From: Candidatus Latescibacterota bacterium
GTDB lineage: Bacteria > Latescibacterota > UBA2968 > UBA8231
Assembly (NCBI GenBank): GCA_003529325.1
Contig: DPVW01000404.1
Location: 6,155-15,982 of the forward strand
DNA length: 9,828 bases
Reading direction: 5' to 3'
A program made the translations under genes and the position numbers. How positions within the stretch are numbered: position 1 is the stretch's first letter; every line of letters begins with the position of its first letter. Positions 1 to 7,915 of the stretch are shown here, piece after piece. A model generated the notes under the pieces. That model had not been told where the DNA came from, ran no database searches, and worked only from the letters and a program-made list of their open reading frames with translations.

Positions 1-88
1 GTCCCGGATTTCGACTCGGCCTTCCCTCCCTGTCGACCTACATACCCGACTAGGACAACTGTCTGCACCTCAGAGAGGTCGCACAACT
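1..88 (+). promoter_or_regulatory. gltB leader with ribosome-binding site
   Basis: This is the short non-coding leader in front of gltB. A purine-rich AGAGG at 74-78 lies ten bases before the ATG at 89 and is a reasonable Shine-Dalgarno. I see no convincing -35/-10 pair, riboswitch or strong inverted repeat in the 88 bases available, so the promoter is probably further upstream, outside the window. Confidence 0.5.
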
Positions 89-3000
89 ATGAAGTATCCC
101 GCTGCATTTCCCTCCAAGCAGGGGTTATACGACCCGCGGCACGAGCACGATGCCTGTGGCATCGGCTTTGTTGCCCACATCAAGGGTCAGCGCTCGCACG
201 GAATCGTGCAGCAGGCGTTGGATGTCCTGGTCTGCCTCGATCATCGAGGGGCTCGCGGCGCCGAACCGAATACGGGCGACGGCGCCGGCATCCTGATGCA
301 GATTCCGGATCGCTTTCTGCGCGAAGAGATGACCACAGCAGGTGTCGAGTTGCCCCCGGCCGGCCAATATGGCGTCGGCATGGTCTACCTGCCGCGGATT
401 CATGCGTCACACCGTCATTTCTGCGAACAGGCCTTCGGTGAAATTGTCGAAGACGAGGGACAACACCTGTTGGGCTGGCGCGACGTGCCCACCGACAACA
501 ACTCCATCGGTATGTGGGCGCAGTCACACGAACCCGTCATGCGGCAGGTCTTCATTAAGCAGAGCGCCAACATCGCCGGCGGAGATGCCGAGGCGCAACT
601 GCTGGCTTTCGAGCGCAAGCTTTATGTCATCGGCAAACGCGCCGCCCACGAGATCCGCCACAGTGACGAGGAAGAAGGGGACGCGTTCTACCTTTCGAGT
701 TTGTCCTGCCGGACCATCGTCTACAAGGGCATGCTGACACCGGAACAGGTGGAAGACTACTACCCCGAACTCAGTGACGAACGCGTGGAGGCCGCCATTG
801 CCCTCGTGCACTCCCGCTTCTCGACCAACACCTTTCCCAGCTGGGAGCGTGCGCATCCATATCGCTACGTGATCCACAACGGTGAGATCAACACGCTGCG
901 TGGCAACGTCAACTGGATGAAGACGCGGGAGGCACTCATCGACTCCGGCGTTTTCGATGATGATCTGGCCAAGCTCTTCCCCATCATCGAGGAGGACGGC
1001 TCCGACTCGGCGATGTTCGACAACTGTCTCGAGTTTCTCCATCTCGGTGGCCGCTCGCTGCCGCACGCCTTGATGATGATGATCCCGGAACCCTGGGAAC
1101 GTCACGAGAACATGTCGGACGAGAAGCGCGCGTTCTACGAATTCCATGCCTGCATGATGGAGCCCTGGGACGGACCGGCATCGGTGGCCTTCACCGACGG
1201 CTCCGTCGTCGGCGCGGCGCTCGACCGCAATGGTCTGCGGCCGTCGCGGTACTACGTCACCAAGGATGATCGGATCATCATGGGCTCCGAAGTCGGCGTG
1301 CTCGAAGTGGATGACGAGAATGTCCTGCACAAGGGCCGCCTGCAACCGGGCCGCATGCTCCTGGTGGACACCAAGGCGGGGCGCATCATCGCCGATGAAG
1401 AACTCAAACATTCGGTGGCGATCGAACATCCGTACCGACAGTGGCTGGACGACAACCTCGTCGATTTGCATGAGATCCCCGACGTACCGCACGAATCGAT
1501 CGTGCGCGATCACGAGACCATCCTGCAGCACCAGCAGGCTTTTGGTTTCACCTTCGAGGATCTGCGTGTGCAGCTCGGACCGATGGCGCGTGACGCCGTG
1601 TGGCCCACCGGCTCCATGGGCAACGACGCACCCCTGGCGGTGCTCTCCGACCGGCCGCACCTGCTGTACAACTACTTCAAGCAGCTCTTTGCGCAGGTCA
1701 CCAATCCGCCCATCGACCCGATTCGCGAAGAGCTGGTGACGGCAACGGAGACCACCCTGGGGGCCGAGCGCAACCTGCTGGAGCCGGAGCCGGCGAGCTG
1801 TCGGCAGATCCGCCTGGATTCGCCGTCCCTGACCGATGCCGAGATGGAGAAGTTGAAAACCCTCGATCTGCCCGGCTTCCAGGTACAGGTCCTGCCGATG
1901 TTGTTTGCCGCCGACGGTGGCGAAGCAGCACTGCGCGCTGCCCTCGACCAGTTGTTCGCTGATGCGGAGGCCGCCATCGATGGTGGCGCCAACATCCTGA
2001 TCCTGTCGGACCGTGGTGTCAACGAAAAGCTGGCGGCGATCCCGGCGCTGCTCGCCTCGGCAGGGCTGCATCACCACCTGATCCGCTCGGGCAAACGGTC
2101 GCGCACCGGGCTCGTGCTGGAAACGGGTGAACCCCGCGAGGTCCACCATTTCTGCCTGCTGCTCGGGTACGGTGTCAACGCCATCAACCCGTATATCGTC
2201 TATGAGTCTCTCGCCGACATGATCGACGAGGGTATGCTCCGCGACATCGATCTCGACACGGCGATGGAGAACTTCAACAAGGCCGTGCTCAAGGGGGTCG
2301 TGAAGGTGATGTCGAAGATGGGCATCTCCACCTTCAAGTCGTACCGCGGCGCGCAGATCTTTGAGGCCGTGGGAATCAAGAAGAGTGTCATCGACGAGTT
2401 CTTCACGTGGACGGACTCGCGCGTGGAGGGCATCGGACTCGATGTCATTGCCGAAGAGGCACATCGTCGACACGTGGCCGCCTTCCCCAGATTTGGCAGC
2501 AACGACGCTGCCCTGGACACGGGGGGCGAGTACCAGTGGCGGACGCACGGCGAGTACCACCTGTTCAACCCGAAGACCGTGCACCTGTTGCAAAAAGCGG
2601 CACGGACGAATGACACCGCCGCATACGAGCAATACGCCGAGCTGATCAACGACCAGACCGAAAACGATCGTATGGCAACCTTGCGGGGGCTGCTTGAATT
2701 CGTCGATCCCGAGGGTGGCGGCATCCCGCTCAAAGAAGTGGAGTCCGTCGAGGCGATCACGAGTCGTTTCAAGACGGGTGCCATGTCGTACGGGTCGATC
2801 AGCAAAGAGGCCCACGAGGCGCTGGCGATCGCCATGAACCGCATTGGCGGCCGTTCGAACACGGGGGAAGGAGGCGAGGATCCGGCGCGCTACACCCGCG
2901 AGGCCAATGGCGACTCGAAGAACTCCGCCATCAAGCAGGTCGCCTCCGGACGCTTCGGTGTGACCAGCAACTATCTGGTGAATGCCCGCGAGCTGCAGAT

Positions 3001-4720
3001 CAAGATGGCCCAGGGCGCCAAACCCGGAGAGGGTGGCGAGTTGCCCGGCGGCAAGGTCTACCCGTGGATCGCCAAGGTGCGCCAGTCGACGCCGGGCGTC
3101 GGTCTGATCTCACCGCCGCCACACCACGACATCTACTCGATCGAGGATCTGGCAGAGCTGGTCCACGATCTGAAGAATGCCAACAAGGATGCCCGCATCA
3201 ACGTCAAGCTTGTGTCCGAGGTCGGTGTCGGCACCGTCGCTGCCGGCGTTGCCAAGGGCAAGGCAGACGTGGTCCTGATCAGTGGCCACGATGGCGGCAC
3301 GGGAGCGTCCCCGCAGACCAGCATCAAACATGCGGGACTGCCGTGGGAACTGGGTCTGGCCGACACACACCAGACGTTGGTCCTCAACCATCTGCGCGAC
3401 CGCATCGTCGTCGAGACGGATGGTCAACTCAAGACCGGCCGGGATGTGGCCATCGCCTGTCTGCTCGGCGCTGAAGAGTTTGGTTTTGCCACGACGGCGC
3501 TGGTATCGATGGGTTGCATCATGATGCGGGTCTGTCACCTGGATACCTGTCCCGTCGGTGTGGCGACACAGAACCCCGAGCTGCGCAAACTGTTCACGGG
3601 AACGCCGGACAACGTCGTCAATTTCCTGCACTTCATCGCCGAGGACCTGCGCAAGGTGATGGCTCGCCTCGGCTTCCGCACCATCGACGAGATGGTGGGC
3701 CGCACCGACCGTCTGCGACAGCGGCCGACGGAACACTGGAAAGCGAAAGGTCTCGATCTGACGCCCCTGTTACACCGGCCGGATGTGGGTGATGAGGTCG
3801 GTCTGCATTGCACCAAAACACAGGATCACGGCATCGAACAGTGCCTCGATATGACGACGCTGCTGGAAGCCTGCCGGCCTGCTATCGAGCGTGGTGAATC
3901 GGTGCGTGGCGAGTATCCCATCGTCAACACGAATCGTGTGACGGGGACCATCACCGGCGGCGAGATCACCAAGCGTTACGGTCCCGATGGACTGCCGGAG
4001 GACACCGTGCAGTTCAAGTTCAACGGCTCCGCCGGGCAGAGCTTTGGCGCCTTCATTCCCCCGGGGATGACCCTGGAACTCTCCGGAGACGCCAATGACT
4101 ACTTCGGCAAGGGGTTGTCGGGCGGCAAGCTGATACTGTATCCGCCGGCTGCCTCGACCTTCGTTCCCCAAGATGAGATCATCGTCGGCAACGTGGCGCT
4201 CTATGGGGCCACCAACGGCGAAGTCTATATCCATGGCATGGCAGGAGAACGGTTCTGTGTGCGCAACTCAGGGGCTCGTGCCGTCGTCGAATCGGTGGGC
4301 GACCACGGCTGTGAGTACATGACCGGTGGCCTCGCCGTCGTGCTGGGGCCGACTGGGCGCAACTTTGCCGCCGGCATGTCCGGCGGTGTCGCCTACGTGC
4401 TCGATAAAGCAGGAGAATTCGCCGGTCACTGTAATCAGGACATGGTCGATCTGTTGCCATTGGAGGAGGAGGAAGATATCGCCGAAGTGCGGGATCTGAT
4501 CACACGCCACGTCCGCTTCACACAATCGGCTCTGGGTCAGGAGATTCTCGACCATTGGAGCGACAGGGTGAAGGAGTTCGTGAAGGTCTTGCCACGGGAC
4601 TACCGGCGCATGATGGCGTCCCTCGATCGAGCCCATGAATCGGGTTTGGAAGGGGAGGACGCCGTGTTGCAGGCCTTCCTCGACAACCGTGATGAGACTG
4701 CAAACGTGGTGCAAAGCTGA
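89..4720 (+). CDS. gltB: glutamate synthase, large (alpha) subunit
   Basis: This is the large subunit of NAD(P)H-dependent glutamate synthase (GOGAT), a cytoplasmic iron-sulfur flavoprotein. It releases ammonia from glutamine, channels it to 2-oxoglutarate and makes glutamate using electrons from GltD. The 1543-residue protein is slightly longer than the roughly 1500 usual for the family. The class II amidotransferase domain starts at Cys23 (DACGIGF), the expected N-terminal nucleophile after removal of a 22-residue propeptide, and runs to about residue 440. A central domain follows to about 790. The FMN/synthase domain, about 870-1215, contains GAMSYGS (from 897), [13 protein letters not shown] and [10 protein letters not shown]. 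Cys1143, Cys1149 and Cys1154 (C-x5-C-x4-C) match the 3Fe-4S ligands of characterised enzymes. The C-terminal GXGXG beta-helix domain begins near Gly1313. The ATG at 89 is supported by AGAGG at 74-78 and by the normal propeptide length. All landmarks are intact and the gene is coupled to gltD. Confidence 0.97.
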   Translation: MKYPAAFPSKQGLYDPRHEHDACGIGFVAHIKGQRSHGIVQQALDVLVCLDHRGARGAEPNTGDGAGILMQIPDRFLREEMTTAGVELPPAGQYGVGMVYLPRIHASHRHFCEQAFGEIVEDEGQHLLGWRDVPTDNNSIGMWAQSHEPVMRQVFIKQSANIAGGDAEAQLLAFERKLYVIGKRAAHEIRHSDEEEGDAFYLSSLSCRTIVYKGMLTPEQVEDYYPELSDERVEAAIALVHSRFSTNTFPSWERAHPYRYVIHNGEINTLRGNVNWMKTREALIDSGVFDDDLAKLFPIIEEDGSDSAMFDNCLEFLHLGGRSLPHALMMMIPEPWERHENMSDEKRAFYEFHACMMEPWDGPASVAFTDGSVVGAALDRNGLRPSRYYVTKDDRIIMGSEVGVLEVDDENVLHKGRLQPGRMLLVDTKAGRIIADEELKHSVAIEHPYRQWLDDNLVDLHEIPDVPHESIVRDHETILQHQQAFGFTFEDLRVQLGPMARDAVWPTGSMGNDAPLAVLSDRPHLLYNYFKQLFAQVTNPPIDPIREELVTATETTLGAERNLLEPEPASCRQIRLDSPSLTDAEMEKLKTLDLPGFQVQVLPMLFAADGGEAALRAALDQLFADAEAAIDGGANILILSDRGVNEKLAAIPALLASAGLHHHLIRSGKRSRTGLVLETGEPREVHHFCLLLGYGVNAINPYIVYESLADMIDEGMLRDIDLDTAMENFNKAVLKGVVKVMSKMGISTFKSYRGAQIFEAVGIKKSVIDEFFTWTDSRVEGIGLDVIAEEAHRRHVAAFPRFGSNDAALDTGGEYQWRTHGEYHLFNPKTVHLLQKAARTNDTAAYEQYAELINDQTENDRMATLRGLLEFVDPEGGGIPLKEVESVEAITSRFKTGAMSYGSISKEAHEALAIAMNRIGGRSNTGEGGEDPARYTREANGDSKNSAIKQVASGRFGVTSNYLVNARELQIKMAQGAKPGEGGELPGGKVYPWIAKVRQSTPGVGLISPPPHHDIYSIEDLAELVHDLKNANKDARINVKLVSEVGVGTVAAGVAKGKADVVLISGHDGGTGASPQTSIKHAGLPWELGLADTHQTLVLNHLRDRIVVETDGQLKTGRDVAIACLLGAEEFGFATTALVSMGCIMMRVCHLDTCPVGVATQNPELRKLFTGTPDNVVNFLHFIAEDLRKVMARLGFRTIDEMVGRTDRLRQRPTEHWKAKGLDLTPLLHRPDVGDEVGLHCTKTQDHGIEQCLDMTTLLEACRPAIERGESVRGEYPIVNTNRVTGTITGGEITKRYGPDGLPEDTVQFKFNGSAGQSFGAFIPPGMTLELSGDANDYFGKGLSGGKLILYPPAASTFVPQDEIIVGNVALYGATNGEVYIHGMAGERFCVRNSGARAVVESVGDHGCEYMTGGLAVVLGPTGRNFAAGMSGGVAYVLDKAGEFAGHCNQDMVDLLPLEEEEDIAEVRDLITRHVRFTQSALGQEILDHWSDRVKEFVKVLPRDYRRMMASLDRAHESGLEGEDAVLQAFLDNRDETANVVQS

Positions 4721-4721
4721 C

Positions 4722-6212
4722 GTGGGTAAGGCTACTGGTTTTATGGAGACGGATCGGGAGTTGCCGCAGGATCGGGATCCCATCGAACGGCTCAAGGACT
4801 TTGATGAATTCCACCTGCACCTGAGCGAGCAGACGCTGCGCGAGCAGGGGGGTCGGTGCATGGACTGTGGTGTCCCATTCTGTCATATGGGCACAACACT
4901 ACCGGTCAACTCACCCTTCGCCGCCGGTTGCCCGATCAACAACCTCATCCCGGAGTGGAACGACCTCGTCTATCGCGGTCGGTGGCAGGAAGCGCTGGAC
5001 CGGTTGCACAAGACAAACTGTTTTCCCGAGTTCACGGGACGGGTTTGTCCGGCGCCTTGCGAAGGCTCGTGTGTGCTCGGCATCAACGATCCAGCGGTGA
5101 CGATCAAGAATATCGAGGTCTCCATCATCGATAAAGCCTGGGAAGAGGGCTGGGTCGTGCCGCAACCACCGGAGAAACGGACGGGCAAGTCTGTCGCCGT
5201 CGTCGGCTCGGGTCCCGCGGGGATGTCTGCCGCCATGCAACTGAATCGTGCCGGCCACCGGGTCACGGTGTTTGAACGGTCTGATCGGATCGGTGGCCTG
5301 CTGATGTATGGCATCCCGAATATGAAACTCGACAAGAAGTATGTGGAACGTCGCGTGCATCAGATGGAGGCGGAGGGTGTCACTTTCGTCACCAATACCG
5401 AGGTCGGCTCAGACATTGAGGCGCAGAAGCTCATCGACGATCACGACGCCGTCGTGTTGTGCATCGGCGCGCTGAAGCCACGTGATCTGCCCATACCGGG
5501 ACGTGAGCTGAATGGTGTGCATCAAGCCCTCGACTTTCTGCACGCCAACACGAAGTCGCTGCTGGACTCAGAGCTCGCCGATGGCAATTACATCTCGGCG
5601 AAGGGTAAGAATGTGATCGTGCTGGGCGGCGCCGATACGGGCACCGACTGCGTTGCCACGTCACTACGACACGAATGCAACAGCGTTTTTCAGTTCGATA
5701 TCATCCCGCCCCCTCCGGCAACCCGCGCCGCCAACAATCCGTGGCCGGAGTGGCCAAAGGTGTACAAGCTCGACTACGGCCATGAAGAGGCCGAGGCCCG
5801 CGATGGACGAGATCCGCGCGAGTTCCTTATCAGCACCGCAGAATTTCTCGGCGACGAGGACGGCAATCTGCGCGCCCTGCGCACGGGCCAGGTCGAGTGG
5901 GTACAGACCGACAGTGGCCCACCCTTCCGCGCGGTACCTGGCACGGAGAAAGAATGGCCGGCGGAGTTGGTACTGCTCGCCATGGGTTGGCTTGGCCCAC
6001 AGGACACGGTGCCAGAGGCTTTGGGTCTGGAACGGGATCAGCGTTCGAATGTGAAGGCGGAAGCCGGCAAGTATGCGACCAATGTCCCCGGTGTATTTGC
6101 GGCAGGGGATATGCGTCGTGGCATGAGTTTGGTGGTGTGGGCATTTAAGGAGGGGCGTGAAGCGGCGCGGGAGTGTGATCGTTATCTGATGGGTTCTACT
6201 TCGCTGCCCTGA
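4722..6212 (+). CDS. gltD: glutamate synthase, small (beta) subunit
   Basis: This 496-residue flavoprotein oxidises NAD(P)H and passes electrons through FAD and iron-sulfur clusters to GltB. I chose the GTG at 4722, one base after the gltB stop, because it gives the family's typical N-terminus MGKATGFME. The upstream in-frame ATG at 4635 would add 29 unfamiliar residues inside gltB. No strong Shine-Dalgarno precedes the GTG, so translation is probably coupled to gltB. Iron-sulfur cysteines include C46, C49, C54 and C70, then C109, C113 and C117. The FAD Rossmann motif is GSGPAG at 162-167, followed by GGLLMYGIP. The NAD(P)H site is GGADTGTDC at 302-310, and the C-terminal FAD motif is [11 protein letters not shown] at 457-467. 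The [10 protein letters not shown] block and GSTSLP end resemble Gram-positive, cyanobacterial and plant enzymes more than the E. coli form. From memory, relatives usually have GGGDTGTDC and RRGQS, so Ala304 and Met468 are mild departures. Cofactor preference cannot be read off. Confidence 0.96.
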   Translation: MGKATGFMETDRELPQDRDPIERLKDFDEFHLHLSEQTLREQGGRCMDCGVPFCHMGTTLPVNSPFAAGCPINNLIPEWNDLVYRGRWQEALDRLHKTNCFPEFTGRVCPAPCEGSCVLGINDPAVTIKNIEVSIIDKAWEEGWVVPQPPEKRTGKSVAVVGSGPAGMSAAMQLNRAGHRVTVFERSDRIGGLLMYGIPNMKLDKKYVERRVHQMEAEGVTFVTNTEVGSDIEAQKLIDDHDAVVLCIGALKPRDLPIPGRELNGVHQALDFLHANTKSLLDSELADGNYISAKGKNVIVLGGADTGTDCVATSLRHECNSVFQFDIIPPPPATRAANNPWPEWPKVYKLDYGHEEAEARDGRDPREFLISTAEFLGDEDGNLRALRTGQVEWVQTDSGPPFRAVPGTEKEWPAELVLLAMGWLGPQDTVPEALGLERDQRSNVKAEAGKYATNVPGVFAAGDMRRGMSLVVWAFKEGREAARECDRYLMGSTSLP

Positions 6213-6216
6213 TATT

Positions 6217-6239
6217 GTTATGTACAGTAGTTCAGGTCG
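6217..6239 (+). repeat. 23-bp direct repeat, copy 1
   Basis: First copy of a 23-bp direct repeat beginning GTTATGTACAGTAGTTC. It starts four bases after the gltD stop codon, and the second copy begins 105 bases downstream. The two copies differ at one position (G6222 here, C6327 in copy 2). Both are non-coding. I do not recognise the sequence as belonging to a known repeat family. Confidence 0.75.
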
Positions 6240-6243
6240 GGTC

Positions 6244-6264
6244 GGCGCCGGTGCCTCCGGCGCC
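6244..6264 (+). other. GC-rich hairpin downstream of gltD
   Basis: The arms GGCGCCGG (6244-6251) and CCGGCGCC (6257-6264) form a perfect 8-bp stem around a 5-base loop, TGCCT. It lies 31 bases after the gltD stop and could protect the gltBD mRNA 3' end or slow transcription. No T-tract follows (the next bases are CTGCAGCTG), so it is not a convincing intrinsic terminator. It may equally be part of the repeat element bounded by the 23-bp direct repeats. Confidence 0.6.
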
Positions 6265-6299
6265 CTGCAGCTGCGGCTGGCCTCATGGGTTGACTGAAC

Positions 6300-6314
6300 G
6301 CCGCATCCTGCGGC
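6300..6314 (+). other. second small GC-rich hairpin between the direct repeats
   Basis: GCCGCA (6300-6305) and TGCGGC (6309-6314) form a perfect 6-bp stem around a 3-base loop, TCC. It sits in the same 82-base spacer between the direct repeats as the larger hairpin. No T-tract follows. CTGCGGCT occurs both here (6308-6315) and earlier in the spacer (6271-6278), which suggests internally repetitive structure. Confidence 0.5.
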
Positions 6315-6321
6315 TCGATCC

Positions 6322-6344
6322 GTTATCTACAGTAGTTCAGGTCG
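6322..6344 (+). repeat. 23-bp direct repeat, copy 2
   Basis: Second copy of the 23-bp direct repeat, beginning GTTATCTACAGTAGTTC, with one mismatch to copy 1. This copy, but not copy 1, continues into sequence that makes an imperfect palindrome (6329-6353). It lies about 100 bases before the start of the SEC-C gene. Confidence 0.75.
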
Positions 6345-6353
6345 AAGTACTGT
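6329..6353. promoter_or_regulatory. imperfect palindrome, possible operator
   Basis: ACAGTA (6329-6334) mirrors TACTGT (6348-6353), and the inner TTC (6336-6338) mirrors GAA (6344-6346). There is one G-G mismatch and a 5-base centre, AGGTC. This could be a protein-binding site for the downstream SEC-C/reductase unit or a small RNA hairpin. No regulator can be assigned, and no clear promoter is visible between it and the gene, so the call is tentative. Confidence 0.3.
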
Positions 6354-6441
6354 CAGCCGTCGAGTGGTGATTCACTTTCTGGCGGTGGCGCTCCCGTGTG
6401 CGGCGTATTTCTGCTGTCACCTTTTCGGTTATCTTCTTGGC

Positions 6442-6888
6442 ATGGCAAAACTTACTGACGAGGTCAGCAGTTTCAGCGAGTCGCAACACTTTCTGCTGTT
6501 GGATTCGGATTTGAAGAGTCATGCCGAACCTTTGCTCGCCCATTGGTGCGACGAGGTCGGTTCTGTTGTTTCGCAAGAGAGTATGGCGCGGGCGTTGCAT
6601 GGCGTGGCTCGTCTGGATGTGCCGCTGCAACATAGGCAGGCCTTCCCGGAGTTGTTGCGCGCGTTTCTGGAATTTCTTCCTTCGACGGGTCAATTTCCCC
6701 GTGGTGACGAATGGGCGGATCGCATTTCAGCCATGGAGACAGAATACGCTGCCGGGTTCCGTGACGATGGTTCGGTGCGTGGTGCCACCGTGCGCAAGGC
6801 GGGCGCCGAGACGGGGCGTAATGACCCGTGTCCCTGTGGCAGTGGCAGGAAATACAAGAAGTGTTGCATGTCGTTGTTAGAAGGCTGA
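6442..6888 (+). CDS. small SEC-C zinc-motif protein
   Basis: A 148-residue protein ending in a canonical SEC-C motif, [18 protein letters not shown], at residues 125-142. Cys130, Cys132, Cys141 and Cys142 form the C-x-C-x8-C-C zinc ligand set also found at the C-terminus of SecA and in YecA/YchJ-type proteins. The N-terminal 120 residues look helical and soluble, and I do not recognise a domain there; a UPF0149/YecA-like fold is possible but not shown. In related proteins the motif serves in zinc binding and contacts with partners such as SecB or ribosomes; the role here is unknown. I start at the ATG at 6442. The frame is open back to a GTG at 6364, but those 26 extra codons would add a hydrophobic, Cys-rich leader unlike a cytoplasmic SEC-C protein. 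Neither start has an obvious Shine-Dalgarno. The gene ends four bases before the reductase gene and probably shares its transcript. Confidence 0.8.
   Translation: MAKLTDEVSSFSESQHFLLLDSDLKSHAEPLLAHWCDEVGSVVSQESMARALHGVARLDVPLQHRQAFPELLRAFLEFLPSTGQFPRGDEWADRISAMETEYAAGFRDDGSVRGATVRKAGAETGRNDPCPCGSGRKYKKCCMSLLEG
6879..6884 (+). promoter_or_regulatory. Shine-Dalgarno that fixes the TTG start of the reductase
   Basis: AGAAGG, inside the last codons of the SEC-C gene, lies eight bases before TTG 6893. No in-frame ATG or GTG occurs near this point, so the site decides the start. Its position inside the upstream gene suggests translational coupling. Confidence 0.6.
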
Positions 6889-6892
6889 AAGC

Positions 6893-7828
6893 TTGACGGA
6901 TCTAGCTACACGTCGCCTCGGAAGAAGTGAGCTGCAGCCCGCCGCCCTCGGCCTGGGGGGCGCCTGGTGGCATAAGGCGGGACGGCAGGGCACCATCGCC
7001 GGTATCGAGGCTGCCCTCGATCTTGGCATGAACTTTCTCGACACGTATCCCGGTCAACACGAGCAGACCTGGGGGGACGTGTTGGCCCAGGACGGTCGTC
7101 GTGAAGGCGTTTACCTGCAGGCGAAGGTGAGTTGCCATGTACGAAATGAGCGTACGTCGGACCATTCAGCAGCCAAGACCAGATCAAGTGTTGAAGGATC
7201 TCTGCGGGATCTGCGTACCGATTATCTCGATAGTGTCATCATCCACGGTTATGATCAGCCTGAACAGCTGCAGACGGGCGATATTCTCGATCCCCTGGCA
7301 CCCGGTAATGCGCTCGACGAACTGCTGAAGATGAAGGCGGAAGGCAAGGTGCGACACATCGGCATCGGCGCTCGTTCAGCAGAGGTCCACAAACGCGCCA
7401 TCGCCACGGGGCACATCGAACTGATCCTGACGTATCTCGAATACAATCTGCTGACACAGGCGGCAGCGACGGAGTTGTTTCCGTTGTGCCGGGAGCTGGA
7501 TGTGGGTGTCATTCTCGCCAGCCCGTTGGCGATGGGGTTGCTTACCGGCGCTGAACCGGACGCCGCAGACGAACAGCACAAGATCCGGGACCTGACCGAG
7601 CCACGGGCGCAGCGTATGTGGCGTTGGTGTCAGGAACGGGATATCGACATTCGACATCTGGCAATCCAGTATTGTCTGGCAGCGCCTGTGGATGGGTTCG
7701 TGTTGCCGGGCCAGGCGAGTGCGGACGAGGTGCGGTCGTCGTATGAGGCAGCGACATGTACTGTGGGGGCGGATGTCTGGCGGGAGTTTGGGGGGGAGTT
7801 TGGGATTGGTGTTGAGGGGTTGGTTTGA
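6893..7828 (+). CDS. aldo/keto reductase, L-galactose/L-fucose dehydrogenase-like, with altered active-site loop
   Basis: A 311-residue soluble NAD(P)-dependent oxidoreductase of the AKR (beta/alpha)8-barrel superfamily. The TTG start is supported by AGAAGG eight bases upstream and by the family's opening RRLGRSELQPAALGLGG at residues 7-23. Other family blocks are SSVEGSLRDLRTDYLDSVIIH (98-118), KAEGKVRHIGIG and VILASPLAMGLLTG. The ASPLAMGLLTG block recalls the L-galactose, L-fucose and D-threo-aldose dehydrogenase branch. The usual catalytic tetrad is Asp, Tyr, Lys and His. Asp50, Lys78 and His118 are in place, but the normal D-T-x-x-x-Y-G segment is shortened to D-T-Y-P-G (50-54), which leaves Pro53 before the conserved Gly and moves the tyrosine to position 52. 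The enzyme may have changed or lost activity, or Tyr52 may compensate. The substrate is unknown. The gene follows the SEC-C gene by four bases, and its 3' end carries a G-rich tandem repeat. Confidence 0.9.
   Translation: MTDLATRRLGRSELQPAALGLGGAWWHKAGRQGTIAGIEAALDLGMNFLDTYPGQHEQTWGDVLAQDGRREGVYLQAKVSCHVRNERTSDHSAAKTRSSVEGSLRDLRTDYLDSVIIHGYDQPEQLQTGDILDPLAPGNALDELLKMKAEGKVRHIGIGARSAEVHKRAIATGHIELILTYLEYNLLTQAAATELFPLCRELDVGVILASPLAMGLLTGAEPDAADEQHKIRDLTEPRAQRMWRWCQERDIDIRHLAIQYCLAAPVDGFVLPGQASADEVRSSYEAATCTVGADVWREFGGEFGIGVEGLV
7782..7804 (+). repeat. 12-bp tandem duplication forming a G-quadruplex-type motif
   Basis: GGGAGTTTGGG occurs at 7782-7792 and again at 7794-7804, giving a 12-bp tandem repeat in the last codons of the reductase gene (encoding EFGG then EFGI). 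The G-runs at 7782-7784, 7790-7792, 7794-7796 and 7802-7804, with loops of five, one and five bases, fit the standard four-run G-quadruplex pattern on the coding strand. A further GGGG lies at 7816-7819. The stop codon is at 7826-7828. Confidence 0.55.
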
Positions 7829-7877
7829 CGCTGTGACGTGACGGATCACACAGTTCACCGCGTGTACCTCTGATCTA

Positions 7878-7907
7878 TTGACAAAATTCACTCCCATCGG
7901 TTAACAT
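7878..7907 (+). promoter_or_regulatory. sigma70-like promoter of the tetR/tolC operon
   Basis: A perfect -35 box TTGACA at 7878-7883 is followed, after 18 bases, by TAACAT at 7902-7907, which matches four of six -10 positions. An alternative 17-base spacing gives the weaker TTAACA. Transcription would begin around 7913-7916, at or within a few bases of the ATG at 7916, which implies a leaderless or nearly leaderless mRNA. No Shine-Dalgarno precedes that ATG. Confidence 0.6.
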
Positions 7908-7915
7908 CGTTAACC
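7899..7915. promoter_or_regulatory. perfect 17-bp palindrome, probable TetR operator
   Basis: GGTTAACATCGTTAACC is a perfect inverted repeat with two 7-base arms and a 3-base centre. It covers the -10 region and the presumed transcription start, and touches the ATG of the TetR-family gene. Site length, symmetry and position are typical of operators through which TetR-family repressors control their own genes. Binding by this particular regulator is inferred from adjacency. Confidence 0.75.

Noticed and set aside
524..2815. A 763-codon open frame on the minus strand opposite gltB
   Set aside because: It lies wholly antisense to an unmistakable gltB, shows no recognisable domain, and long antisense frames are common in GC-rich genes with strong codon bias.
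4635..4721. Upstream ATG start for gltD, adding 29 residues
   Set aside because: The extension overlaps the end of gltB in another frame and looks unlike any GltD, while the GTG at 4722 gives the conserved MGKATGFME start.
6244..6264. Rho-independent terminator for gltBD
   Set aside because: The stem is strong but is followed by CTGCAGCTG rather than a T-tract, so it is recorded only as a hairpin.
6217..6344. CRISPR array or integron attC site
   Set aside because: There are only two repeats, the 82-base spacer is too long and itself structured, there are no cas or integrase genes, and the attC core consensus is not seen.
6335..6346. LexA-type SOS box in GTTCAGGTCGAA
   Set aside because: The half-site spacing and sequence match neither the CTGT-N8-ACAG nor the GAAC-N4-GTTC form.
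6364..6441. Hydrophobic N-terminal extension of the SEC-C protein from GTG 6364, resembling a signal peptide
   Set aside because: No ribosome-binding site is visible, SEC-C proteins are normally cytoplasmic, and the Cys-rich segment is probably untranslated. The ATG at 6442 gives a sensible N-terminus.
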